Counted from the stretch's first letter, positions 1 through 6,165 are shown. The stretch: DNA of 6,165 nt from Planctomycetaceae bacterium (GCA_015493185.1 WGDQ01000019.1:1-6165), one strand, 5' to 3'. Notes: generated from the sequence alone by a model not told the origin. Numbers and translations: made by a program.

Positions 1-1
1 A

Positions 2-109
2 CTCGAAGCCCGTTGCGTACCGCCGCTGCTGGCTGAAGTGACCTACGGCGCCACAGCGTTCGAACCTCCGGTAGATTGGCTCGCCGTAGCGCAATCGCGC
101 GGCACATAA
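2..109 (+). CDS. C-terminal fragment of an unidentified protein (5' end outside window)
   Basis: From base 2 this frame is open for 35 codons and ends in TAA at 107-109. The other two plus-strand frames are less convincing; frame 1 meets TGA at 34-36. The codons favour G or C at the third position, as in the two large genes. The peptide looks like an ordinary folded C-terminus, with pieces such as PPLLAEVTYGATAFE and VDWLAVAQ, and ends in SRGT. I do not recognise the family, and 35 residues are too few to assign one. The gene would be convergent with the heme-protein gene, with 84 bases between the two stop codons. That gap contains a hairpin region that could end both transcripts. The fragment could still be a chance open frame, since stop-free stretches of this length are common in GC-rich DNA. 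Confidence 0.4.
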   Translation, partial: LEARCVPPLLAEVTYGATAFEPPVDWLAVAQSRGT

Positions 110-135
110 GGCGCGTCGGCCTAAGGCACGCCGGT

Positions 136-163
136 CATGGCCGGCCATGCCCGGGGGCATGGC
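136..163. terminator. Overlapping inverted repeats between convergent genes, candidate bidirectional terminator
   Basis: Two perfect inverted repeats share bases. CATGGCCGGCCATG at 136-149 is a 14-bp palindrome with no spacer. GCCATGCC at 144-151 pairs with GGCATGGC at 156-163 across a CGGG loop, giving an 8-bp GC-rich stem. The second hairpin would be stable in RNA from either strand. It lies 34 bases after the plus-strand TAA and 30 bases beyond the stop codon of the minus-strand heme-protein gene. No run of T follows on either strand, so it is not a textbook intrinsic terminator. A transcription-end or 3'-protecting role is inferred from its position between convergent genes. Confidence 0.45.
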
Positions 164-193
164 ACGATACACACACGATGGTCGAGGCGGCGT

Positions 194-3100
194 TTACTGG
201 GTTGGGAGCTTCTTCTCGCTCTTTTTCAGGCTGGCCAGAAATTCGATGAGATCGCGCAGATCGTCTTGAGAAAGCTGCTTGATCAGGTCGTCGGGCATGG
301 CCGATTTGCCGCTGGCGCTGCGAGCGTCGATCTCGTCTTTTGCGATGGTCACGGTCTTGCCATCGGCCGTGACCAGTTCGATTTGCCGATCGGTTTCGGC
401 GTGCAACACCCCGGTGTATACATGCCCATCGACGGTTTCGACCACCACGCTTTCAAAGCCCTTGGCGATCGCTTTGCTGGGTACGACGATTGCTTCGAGC
501 AGATAGCGGCGCTGTTGCCGGGCGCCGATGTCGGAAAGGTCGGGACCGACCCGACCGCCAATCCCATCGACACGGTGACAACGCAGGCACGAGACGCTTG
601 TTCGATGCAAGAAGATTTCGCGGCCGCGTTCGGCGTCGCCGCCCACGATCGTTGCTTCGTATTCGGCCAACGGGTGGTCGCCGGTTTGCCGGGCGCGGAT
701 GTCGGCCAACTTGCGGGTCAGCGCCTCTGAACCGCTGGCGGCGACGGCTTCGTACAGGTCGAGTTTCAGTTCGTCAGGCACTTGACGGGCGGCGAGTCGA
801 TCGAGCCACGCATCGAGCAGCCGGCGGGCGTCGTCGCGGTCGATCGAGCCCAAGAGCCGCAAGGCCTGCTGTTTTTCGCGCAGTGTGGCCGCCTGGTCGG
901 ACTGGAGCACGTTGCCCAGCACGGCAACGGCCCGAGCGGGGTCGGTTTCGGCCAGCCCGCGATAGGCCGCGATCCGCACGGCGGGGGCCGGCGATGCGAG
1001 CGCCGCGGAAAGGGCCTGGTCGCGCCGCTGATCGCCCAGGGCCACCAGCGCGGCAACGGCCTGCGCTTGCACGGCCGGCGGTTGATCGGCATCGCGAAGC
1101 AGCTCGAAGAGCATCGGGCCGATTTGGCGAATTCCCAAGGCGGCGGCCACTTCGACGGCCTTTTGCCGCACTTTCTCGGGTGCGGTGAGCATGCCGCCCA
1201 AGTGCGTGCGCATGGCGGCCGCCGCATCGGCCGACGGTCGCGACTCGATCGGACGCCACAGCCCGGTCACGCGGTCGATTCCGCCGGGCTCGGCCCACGA
1301 GCCGAGCATATCGAGCGCTTCGATGCGAATCGCTTCGGGCACGTCGTTGCGCGCGGCCACGGCCGCCACGCGTTGCGCGGCTTCAGCCCCACCGAGCCGG
1401 TTGTTGGCGTTCAACGCCCGCCGCAGCGCGGCCGCATCGAGCCCGCGGCGCTCGGCCAGCAGCGCCAATCGTGGCATGGCCTCGGCAATGGGAACGTCGT
1501 AGATGGCCCGCGCCGCTTCGGTAACCAGGCGAGGCTGCGGATCGTTCAGAAAACGGGCCACTTCGGCCCGTGCCAGGCGGCGGTAGGCGAGCAACACGCC
1601 GAGGCGTACTGAAGCGTCGAGATCGTCGGCCGCGGCGTGCAATGTTTCGAGATCGCCAATGCGCGCAAGGCTGATCACGCCGGCGTGCCGCAGGTAGGCA
1701 TCGCGATCGGCGTTGTCGCGCAGCAGCTCGAGCAGCGGCCGGCTGGCGTCCTTGGCATGCAAACGCCCGAGGGCAATCGCGGCAAAGAACCGCACGCGCG
1801 GCGCCGCGTCGTGCAATAGCTCGATCAGTGGTGCCGCGGCGGGGGCATGGGCCGCTTCGCCAAGCAGTTTGGCGGCTTGGACCCGAAGCTCGGGTTGCTC
1901 GTCGTCGAGCAAGGGCATCAGCCGTGTGGCCACCTGCGGATCGCGGCGGGCCAACTGACCCAATCCCCAAGCCGCGTGCAAGCGGGCCAGCAGCGTTTGC
2001 GAGGAGTCTTGGGCCACGGCCGTCAGGGGTTCAACCTCGCCGCGGGCAACCAACGCGAACTGCGCTTTCTGCCGCACACGCATGTCGCGATGCGCCAGCA
2101 GCGCCACCAATTCGTCGGTTGTCAGGTCGTTCATATCGCGGGCCAGCAACTGGCGGGTATGGCGTACTTCGTCCGACTTGATTTGCTGCGGGTCGAAGAC
2201 GCGGTAAATCCGCCCTTTGCCCGGCTTGGGCCACCCCTGCACCCAATCGGTGAAATACGCGGCCCCGTCGGGGCCAAAGTCGACATCGGTGGCGAGCACT
2301 TTCCACACAAAGTGTTTCAGGTCGACCAGCTCGAACGACGCACCATGGGGTCGGAGCGCCAGCGACCAGACGCCGCTGATAGCGTTGGCACCGCGGAAGT
2401 CGCAGAGCAGGAAGTGGCCGTCCATCCAACGGCCGAAACCGGTGCCCGGGTAGTAGGCCAGCCCCGAGGGACCATCAATCAGGTTGGCAATCGGCGGCAC
2501 GATGTGCGCCGGCTGGCCATCCCAGGCCGGATACCAGAGCTTCTCGGAATTCCAGGGCCCACGTGGCACGGGCTGCTTGATGAACTGCCAGCCGATGCGC
2601 CATCCGCTGTCGCCGCCATCGACCACGTAAACCCAACGTGCACGATCGCCGCTGTCGGAGTTGTTGTCGCAGGTGAACAGGTTGCCGTACTGGTCGAAGG
2701 CCAGCTCCTGCGGATTGCGCAGGCCGGTGGCGAACACTTCGAGCTGGCTGCCGTCGAGTTCGCACCGCAAGACGGCTCCCGTGTCGGGATACGAGAGCGT
2801 GCCCTCGGGCGTTTCGACGTGAAATCCTCGATCGCCGATCGAAAAGTAGAGCCGTCCGTCAGGACCGATGCGCAGGCCGTGCAGATCGTGACCCAAAAAG
2901 CCGACATGAACGCCGAAGCCGCTCAGCAGGGGTTTGCCCTCGTCGGCGTGGCCATCGCCGTCGGTATCGCGAAAGCGCCACAAATGCGGAATGCAGGCGT
3001 AATAAACGTCGCCATTGTGAACGAGCACACCGGCGCCGATGCCATCGGCCGGTTGGCGAAAGCCCTCGACAAACGCGGTGGACCGATCGACGCGACCATC

Positions 3101-3751
3101 GCCGTCGGTGTCGACCAGCAGGCGCAGCCGGTCTTGCTGCGTGGCGAATCGTTTTTCGAAGTCGGTGGGGTAGTACTTGCGGTACATGCGGACGCGATCT
3201 TCAGGCGTGCGGCACGCCAGATCGTCGGCCAGCCAGTTCATGTGTTTCCGTGTGTCGGTCACGCCCTCGCTGTGGCGAAAGGTTTCGGCCACGTAAAAGC
3301 GTCCCTGTTCGTCGATCCAGAAGGCAACCGGGTTGGCCAACGAAGGCTCGGCGGCCACCAGATCGACCTTCAGATTGTCGGCCAATTCGAATCGTGCGAT
3401 CGCCTTTTGGCCCTCGTCCGATGGGCCGGCAATCTTGGGCCGCTCCGAATCTACGCGAAGCCCGAGCACCTCGCCGTTTTGTTTGGGCGCGTTGTCTGCC
3501 GCTTCTGCCGCAAAGGCAGGCAGCGACCGGCCAACCAGCAGCGCCCCAAGCAGTGCGACGCAGCAAACGTGGCAAACGCGGCGCACGCTACCATCGCAGC
3601 AACCAACAGCGGTACGATGCGACACGATGCGCGCAGGGCGCGGCACGATCGAGAGGAGACGCCACCGCGCAGGCAAGAGAGACAAAAGGCACCGCACGAC
3701 CAACGCGGCACGCGGAGGGCGAAAGAACCAAGAGAGGCGTTGTGCTTTCAT
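194..3751 (-). CDS. PVC-type secreted heme-binding CxxCH protein: dehydrogenase-like propeller, HEAT repeats, cytochrome c domain
   Basis: Probable exported oxidoreductase of the Pirellula/Verrucomicrobium family; the substrate is unknown. Numbering is for the 1185-residue product from ATG 3751. A signal-type hydrophobic stretch at 63-75 ends in LPAFA at 77-81. Residues about 116-521 resemble a glucose/sorbosone-dehydrogenase beta-propeller. They include calcium-loop-like DTDGDG motifs at 214 and 262, HDLHGLRIGPDG from 288, GLRNPQELAFD near 343 and FGPDGAAYFTDW near 492. By eye, His288 falls where soluble PQQ glucose dehydrogenase has its catalytic histidine. Residues about 541-1031 are alanine/leucine-rich helical HEAT-type repeats. 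Residues about 1036-1176 form a single-heme domain with CLRCH at 1055-1059 and a likely axial Met1152 in SAMPDD. The start is uncertain: the frame is open to a GTG at 3808, and GTG 3586 would give a compact 26-residue signal peptide with an RR start. No start has a good ribosome site. The family call is firm; electron transfer from propeller to heme is inferred. Confidence 0.93.
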   Translation of the reverse strand: MKAQRLSWFFRPPRAALVVRCLLSLLPARWRLLSIVPRPARIVSHRTAVGCCDGSVRRVCHVCCVALLGALLVGRSLPAFAAEAADNAPKQNGEVLGLRVDSERPKIAGPSDEGQKAIARFELADNLKVDLVAAEPSLANPVAFWIDEQGRFYVAETFRHSEGVTDTRKHMNWLADDLACRTPEDRVRMYRKYYPTDFEKRFATQQDRLRLLVDTDGDGRVDRSTAFVEGFRQPADGIGAGVLVHNGDVYYACIPHLWRFRDTDGDGHADEGKPLLSGFGVHVGFLGHDLHGLRIGPDGRLYFSIGDRGFHVETPEGTLSYPDTGAVLRCELDGSQLEVFATGLRNPQELAFDQYGNLFTCDNNSDSGDRARWVYVVDGGDSGWRIGWQFIKQPVPRGPWNSEKLWYPAWDGQPAHIVPPIANLIDGPSGLAYYPGTGFGRWMDGHFLLCDFRGANAISGVWSLALRPHGASFELVDLKHFVWKVLATDVDFGPDGAAYFTDWVQGWPKPGKGRIYRVFDPQQIKSDEVRHTRQLLARDMNDLTTDELVALLAHRDMRVRQKAQFALVARGEVEPLTAVAQDSSQTLLARLHAAWGLGQLARRDPQVATRLMPLLDDEQPELRVQAAKLLGEAAHAPAAAPLIELLHDAAPRVRFFAAIALGRLHAKDASRPLLELLRDNADRDAYLRHAGVISLARIGDLETLHAAADDLDASVRLGVLLAYRRLARAEVARFLNDPQPRLVTEAARAIYDVPIAEAMPRLALLAERRGLDAAALRRALNANNRLGGAEAAQRVAAVAARNDVPEAIRIEALDMLGSWAEPGGIDRVTGLWRPIESRPSADAAAAMRTHLGGMLTAPEKVRQKAVEVAAALGIRQIGPMLFELLRDADQPPAVQAQAVAALVALGDQRRDQALSAALASPAPAVRIAAYRGLAETDPARAVAVLGNVLQSDQAATLREKQQALRLLGSIDRDDARRLLDAWLDRLAARQVPDELKLDLYEAVAASGSEALTRKLADIRARQTGDHPLAEYEATIVGGDAERGREIFLHRTSVSCLRCHRVDGIGGRVGPDLSDIGARQQRRYLLEAIVVPSKAIAKGFESVVVETVDGHVYTGVLHAETDRQIELVTADGKTVTIAKDEIDARSASGKSAMPDDLIKQLSQDDLRDLIEFLASLKKSEKKLPTQ
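575..589 (-). other. Heme c attachment motif CLRCH
   Basis: On the minus strand these bases read TGC CTG CGT TGT CAC, a CxxCH motif for covalent heme attachment by thioethers to both cysteines, with histidine as one axial ligand. It is followed by RVDGIGGRVGPDLSDIG, the usual continuation of the PVC-type heme domain. It is the only CxxCH in the mature protein, so the protein should carry one heme. Maturation would occur outside the cytoplasm, which agrees with the signal peptide. Confidence 0.9.
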
Positions 3752-3861
3752 CGACGAATCCAGGCTCGGGAAAACCGTAGAGCGAAACCCATCCACCGGG
3801 CGACGCACACCGGCCAGCAGCCAAGGTGCGGCGCTTGGGGCGGCTGCACGAAACGCGCGGC

Positions 3862-3880
3862 GGCACCCCGATTCGGTGCC
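3862..3880. other. Short hairpin upstream of the heme-protein gene
   Basis: GGCACC at 3862-3867 and GGTGCC at 3875-3880 form a perfect 6-bp stem around the 7-base loop CCGATTC. It lies about 110 bases upstream of ATG 3751. In the minus-strand RNA it is followed by GC-rich sequence rather than U, so it is a poor intrinsic terminator in that direction. It could be 5' leader structure or have no function. Confidence 0.3.
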
Positions 3881-3964
3881 CTTTCATGCTACCCTCGAAA
3901 GCCGGTCACGAAAAACCGCCGCCGGTTCGCACGTCGTCCGATCGAGCTGCCCGGCAAAAGCGAA

Positions 3965-3970
3965 ATCATA
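3965..3970 (-). promoter_or_regulatory. Weak promoter-like -10 hexamer for the heme-protein gene
   Basis: The minus strand reads TATGAT here, five of six matches to the bacterial -10 consensus, in otherwise GC-rich DNA. The upstream -35 region is poor: TTGGAG lies at a 19-base spacing and matches only three of six positions. A start near 3957 would leave a leader of about 200 bases before ATG 3751. Planctomycete promoters are not well defined by this consensus, so this is only a candidate. Confidence 0.18.
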
Positions 3971-4001
3971 CGTGCCGAAAGCCCGAGGCTCCAAAAACTC
4001 C

Positions 4002-4044
4002 GAAAACAAAGAAAAGAAAAAGGAAGAACGGGAGGCAAAGGAAA
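4002..4044. other. Purine-rich tract (pyrimidine-rich on the transcribed minus strand)
   Basis: Of 43 plus-strand bases only three are pyrimidines (4007, 4029, 4036), and most of the left half is A. The minus strand, which is the RNA sense for the flanking genes, is therefore a C/T tract with runs of four or five T. It begins 28 bases beyond the hairpin at 4072-4088 in the direction of nfeD transcription. It stands out as an AT-rich island in a GC-rich window. A role in ending nfeD transcription or in opening the DNA near the next promoter is inferred only. Confidence 0.5.
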
Positions 4045-4071
4045 TCAGCCCGACCAGGGGGACCGCCGGCT

Positions 4072-4088
4072 CGCACCGAGAAGGTGCG
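4072..4088 (-). terminator. Hairpin downstream of nfeD, weak terminator candidate
   Basis: CGCACC at 4072-4077 pairs with GGTGCG at 4083-4088 around the 5-base loop GAGAA, giving a 6-bp stem. It lies 92 bases past the nfeD stop codon. In minus-strand RNA the stem is followed first by a GC-rich stretch, and the U/C-rich tract begins only 28 bases later. The spacing is wrong for a standard intrinsic terminator, but no better structure is visible after nfeD. Confidence 0.25.
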
Positions 4089-4180
4089 GAAGCAAGCACG
4101 CAGGCACGTCTTTCAGGGGAGAACGGGGCCTGATCCGGCAGACGGGGACGGGGCGCTGAGGCGCTCGAACAAGATGCGAT

Positions 4181-6127
4181 TCATACAAACGCGCCTTGTT
4201 CGTCCACTTCGCGAACGATTACCTTTCGACCGGCGATGCGAACCACCTTGATCGGACGGCCCGGCTCGACAAACGCCCCTTCGGTGGCCACATCGACCCA
4301 ATGGTCGCCGAAACGGGCTTTGCCCGACGGCCGCAGGGGCGAGTCGGCACGACCCACATCGCCCACCTGCACCGGCAGGTCGGCGTTGGCCGACGCCGTG
4401 GATGCCAGGCTGCCGCGTGCCGGTTCGGCTGGCGGCGGTTCGAGTGCCAAACGGTTCAGAATCGGCACACGGCCCAAATACGTGGCCAACAGGGCGGCCA
4501 GGATGATAAAGGCCAACATCGAGCCGACCACCAGCAGCAGCGATCGGGCGAGCATGGAAAGCTGCCCCGAGGTGTGCGGCACGATGAAATCCTGACTGGC
4601 CAAAACGAGGCTCGCCCCCACGAGCAGCAAGCCCGACAAACCGGCCACGCCAAAACCGGGAATGACAAACATCTCGAGCCCGAGAAAAATGAGGCCGACG
4701 ACAAACAACACCACCTCGAGCCAGTCGGCCGTGCCGCCCATGAAGCGGCTCCAGAAAAATAGCGCGAAGCAGAGAATGGCCGTCAGCCCGCCCACGCTGA
4801 TGCCCGGCGCGCTGAATTCGATGTAAAGGGCAACCAGCCCGACGACGAACAACAGCCCTGTGACCAGGGGCAGGTTCAGCACGTAAACGGCCGTGTCGAC
4901 GGCCGTGGGTCGTAGCACGGGCAGCGGTCCTTCGAGCCCGTAGCGTTCGAGCAACTGGTCGAGCGAATCGACCGTGGCCTCGGCCAGGCCAAGTTCGACG
5001 GCGCGGCGACCGTTGACTTCGAGAAAATGGCCCGCCCGCGACTCGAATACGGGATTGAGCTTTTGCCACTGGCGCGGGTCGGGCGTGGCTTCGATTTCCT
5101 CGTCGGAAAGGAAGGTGATTTCTCCGGTGCGTTGGTTCTGTACGCGATAAACGACCACGTCCATGTTGGCCATGGCCTCGACCAGCGCGGGCGGGCGGTT
5201 GCGCGCTTGGGCCAGATCACGCATCTTGCGAACCAGATCGCTGCGAATCTTTTCCGGGGCATGGCGGAACATGAAGTTCTCATCCATGAAAATCGGCCCT
5301 GCGTCGCCCAACACGGCCCGCGGATGCATGACGATTTCGTTGGCGCCCAAGGCGACGATGGCCGCCCCGCTGAGTGCTTGCCTCGGCACGTAGGCCACGA
5401 CGTAAAGATCGTCGCTTTCCAACAGGCGGTAGGCCAGGTTCAGGCTCGACGCGACGTAGCCGCCCGGGCTGTCGATCTCGAGCACCACCAGATCGGCGCC
5501 TTGTTGGCGTGCGGTGTCGAGCTTGCGGTAAACGTAGTGCTCGAGCATGGGCGTGATCGTCCCCTCGAAGCGGATGAGCACTCCCTTCTGAAACTTGCGG
5601 GCCGCGGGCTTGGCCGGCTTTGCGCGGTCGTGCGCCGCGCGGTCGCCACGGTTTTGCTCCTTGGGTTCCTCTTCGTCGGGTTTTTGTTGGGCAACGCCCT
5701 GTGCGCCGGCCTGTTGCGCGCCGCCTTGCGGTGCGTCGTCTTGCTGCGCATCGGGTTGCTCTGCACCGTCTTGTTGTGCGTCGGAGTGCTGCGCGTCGTC
5801 CTGCTGTGCGTCGCGTTGTTCTGCGTCGGGTTGCTGCGCGTTGGTGGCGGCATTGTTTTCGGTCTGCGGTGAGGGCCCGATTTTTGCCAAGCGGGGCGAC
5901 TGCGGCAGTTGGGTGTGCTCGCCGGCCGCGGTCGAGTTGTCGTTCGCCAAATTGTTGGCAGGGATGAAGGAATGGGGCGAGGCCGCTTCAACAGTTTGGC
6001 TTGTGGAACCCGATCCTGCCGCGGAAGTGGTTTGTCTGTCGCCTTTCTTGGGTGCTTGGGCGCACGCGATGGGCGATGTGCCGCCTAAGAGGGCAAGCGT
6101 GACGACCGCTGCCAACACGACGGCCAT
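4181..6127 (-). CDS. nfeD: NfeD-family membrane-bound serine protease, long (ClpP-class) form
   Basis: Predicted membrane-anchored protease of the NfeD/1510-N type (Ser-Lys dyad), which in other organisms cleaves hydrophobic segments of partner membrane proteins such as stomatins. Residues 1-23 form a hydrophobic signal sequence ending in ACA. Residues 24-179 are low-complexity, with ten five-residue repeats at 96-145 followed by a charged, Pro/Lys-rich stretch. The protease domain spans about 180-395, with DSPGG at 219-223, Ser253 in ALSGAA as nucleophile and Lys293 in PEKIRSDLV as the likely general base. About five membrane segments follow: 414-436, 444-461, 468-488, 492-511 and 528-551. 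The NfeD OB-fold domain is at about 585-648 and includes GKARFGDHWVDV. The linker makes the protein longer than the roughly 430-480 residues usual for this form. The start is uncertain, since ATG 6127 gives a signal peptide without N-terminal positive charge and the frame stays open to the window edge. No slipin gene is adjacent within the window. Confidence 0.9.
   Translation of the reverse strand: MAVVLAAVVTLALLGGTSPIACAQAPKKGDRQTTSAAGSGSTSQTVEAASPHSFIPANNLANDNSTAAGEHTQLPQSPRLAKIGPSPQTENNAATNAQQPDAEQRDAQQDDAQHSDAQQDGAEQPDAQQDDAPQGGAQQAGAQGVAQQKPDEEEPKEQNRGDRAAHDRAKPAKPAARKFQKGVLIRFEGTITPMLEHYVYRKLDTARQQGADLVVLEIDSPGGYVASSLNLAYRLLESDDLYVVAYVPRQALSGAAIVALGANEIVMHPRAVLGDAGPIFMDENFMFRHAPEKIRSDLVRKMRDLAQARNRPPALVEAMANMDVVVYRVQNQRTGEITFLSDEEIEATPDPRQWQKLNPVFESRAGHFLEVNGRRAVELGLAEATVDSLDQLLERYGLEGPLPVLRPTAVDTAVYVLNLPLVTGLLFVVGLVALYIEFSAPGISVGGLTAILCFALFFWSRFMGGTADWLEVVLFVVGLIFLGLEMFVIPGFGVAGLSGLLLVGASLVLASQDFIVPHTSGQLSMLARSLLLVVGSMLAFIILAALLATYLGRVPILNRLALEPPPAEPARGSLASTASANADLPVQVGDVGRADSPLRPSGKARFGDHWVDVATEGAFVEPGRPIKVVRIAGRKVIVREVDEQGAFV
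5693..5842 (-). repeat. 15-bp tandem repeat inside nfeD encoding a Gln/Asp/Ala pentapeptide array
   Basis: Ten consecutive pentapeptides fill residues 96-145 of the protease. The commonest unit is DAQQD; variants include DAEQR, DAQHS, GAEQP and GAQQA. Alanine is invariant at the second position, and glutamine occupies the fourth in eight of ten. The DNA copies are degenerate but keep the 15-base period, so the array probably arose by tandem duplication and then diverged. The encoded segment is acidic, has no hydrophobic residues to speak of and should be disordered. It would act as a spacer between the signal peptide and the protease domain on the outer face of the membrane. Confidence 0.85.
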
Positions 6128-6165
6128 CGGCCGAGGTGGCCCGCTGCCGAACGATCGTAGAGGAT

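Larger units (their letters stand above)
3752..4180. other. Non-coding gap between nfeD and the heme-protein gene
   Basis: I find no convincing gene in these 429 bases. Minus-strand frames here are short, rich in Cys, Arg and Ser, and lack family motifs. The plus-strand frame is lysine/arginine-rich only because it crosses a purine tract. The gap holds a hairpin at 4072-4088, a purine-rich tract at 4002-4044, a weak promoter-like hexamer at 3965-3970 and a hairpin at 3862-3880. It is the 3' flank of nfeD and the 5' flank of the heme-protein gene, so it should hold the nfeD transcript end and the heme-gene promoter. If the upstream GTG at 3808 is used, the last 57 bases of the gap are coding. 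Confidence 0.6.

Noticed and set aside
137..730. Plus-strand 197-codon frame starting within the palindrome at 136-149
   Set aside because: It overlaps the cytochrome c domain of the minus-strand gene, including the CLRCH codons, so it is a shadow frame.
3451..3711. Minus-strand frame containing a signal-peptide-like start (MVACAAFATFAASHCLG)
   Set aside because: It is a frame-shifted reading of the heme protein's own signal region and has no plausible mature protein after it.
1847..4159. A 770-codon open frame on the plus strand, antisense to the heme-protein gene
   Set aside because: It runs opposite a gene with clear domains, has no recognisable motifs, and crosses into the non-coding gap. 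Long antisense frames are expected from strong G/C third-position bias.
3826..4251. Plus-strand 141-codon Lys/Arg-rich frame that could be taken for a small DNA-binding protein
   Set aside because: Its basic run comes from the purine tract at 4002-4044, it overlaps the 3' end of nfeD, and it has no recognisable fold.
4113..5069. Minus-strand 318-codon Arg/Gly/Ala-rich frame overlapping the NfeD membrane region
   Set aside because: It lies in another frame of the same strand as nfeD, has composition typical of out-of-frame translation, and runs past the nfeD stop without any motif.
5693..5842. The 15-bp repeat as a possible CRISPR array or regulatory iteron set
   Set aside because: There are no spacers, the units are contiguous and degenerate, and they stay in frame within a conserved gene.
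5027..5872. Plus-strand 281-codon frame with a leucine/valine/cysteine-rich C-terminus resembling membrane segments
   Set aside because: The hydrophobic part is the reverse complement of the Gln/Asp/Ala repeat of NfeD, and the frame is antisense to the protease domain.
6110..6127. Possible lipoprotein signal in NfeD (Cys22 in PIACA)
   Set aside because: The residue three before the cysteine is proline, not the Leu/Val/Ile expected of a lipobox. A normal signal peptidase site after ACA fits better, although the hydrophobic stretch itself is real.

Overview
The window is GC-rich and carries two large genes on the minus strand, plus what is probably the 3' end of a gene on the plus strand. The larger gene encodes a protein with a beta-propeller dehydrogenase-like domain, HEAT-type repeats and a C-terminal single-heme CxxCH domain. 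This architecture is characteristic of the Planctomycetota/Verrucomicrobia (PVC) group, first described in Pirellula and Verrucomicrobium. A planctomycete, perhaps of the Pirellulales, is the best reading of the source. The lack of clear Shine-Dalgarno sequences before both genes fits that group.

Layout from left to right. Positions 2-109 hold an open plus-strand frame ending in TAA, probably the C-terminus of a gene that begins outside the window. Positions 110-193 separate it from the convergent heme-protein gene and contain two overlapping perfect inverted repeats, likely a shared termination region. Positions 194 to about 3751 (minus) encode the secreted PVC-type heme protein. Positions 3752-4180 are a non-coding gap with a strongly purine-rich tract, two short hairpins and a weak promoter-like hexamer. 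Positions 4181-6127 (minus) encode a long NfeD-family membrane serine protease. It has a signal peptide, a disordered linker built on a 15-bp tandem repeat, a ClpP-class protease domain, about five membrane segments and a C-terminal NfeD OB-fold domain. Its true start may lie just beyond the right edge.

Both large proteins act at or outside the cytoplasmic membrane, but nothing in the sequence ties them into one pathway. The gap of roughly 430 bases and the structured DNA inside it argue for separate transcription units. The heme protein probably oxidises an unknown, perhaps sugar-like, substrate and passes electrons to its own heme. NfeD proteins are membrane quality-control proteases often paired with a stomatin/flotillin-like slipin, and no slipin gene is visible here. 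I found no RNA gene, insertion sequence, CRISPR array or phage gene, and no evidence for an undescribed multi-gene system.
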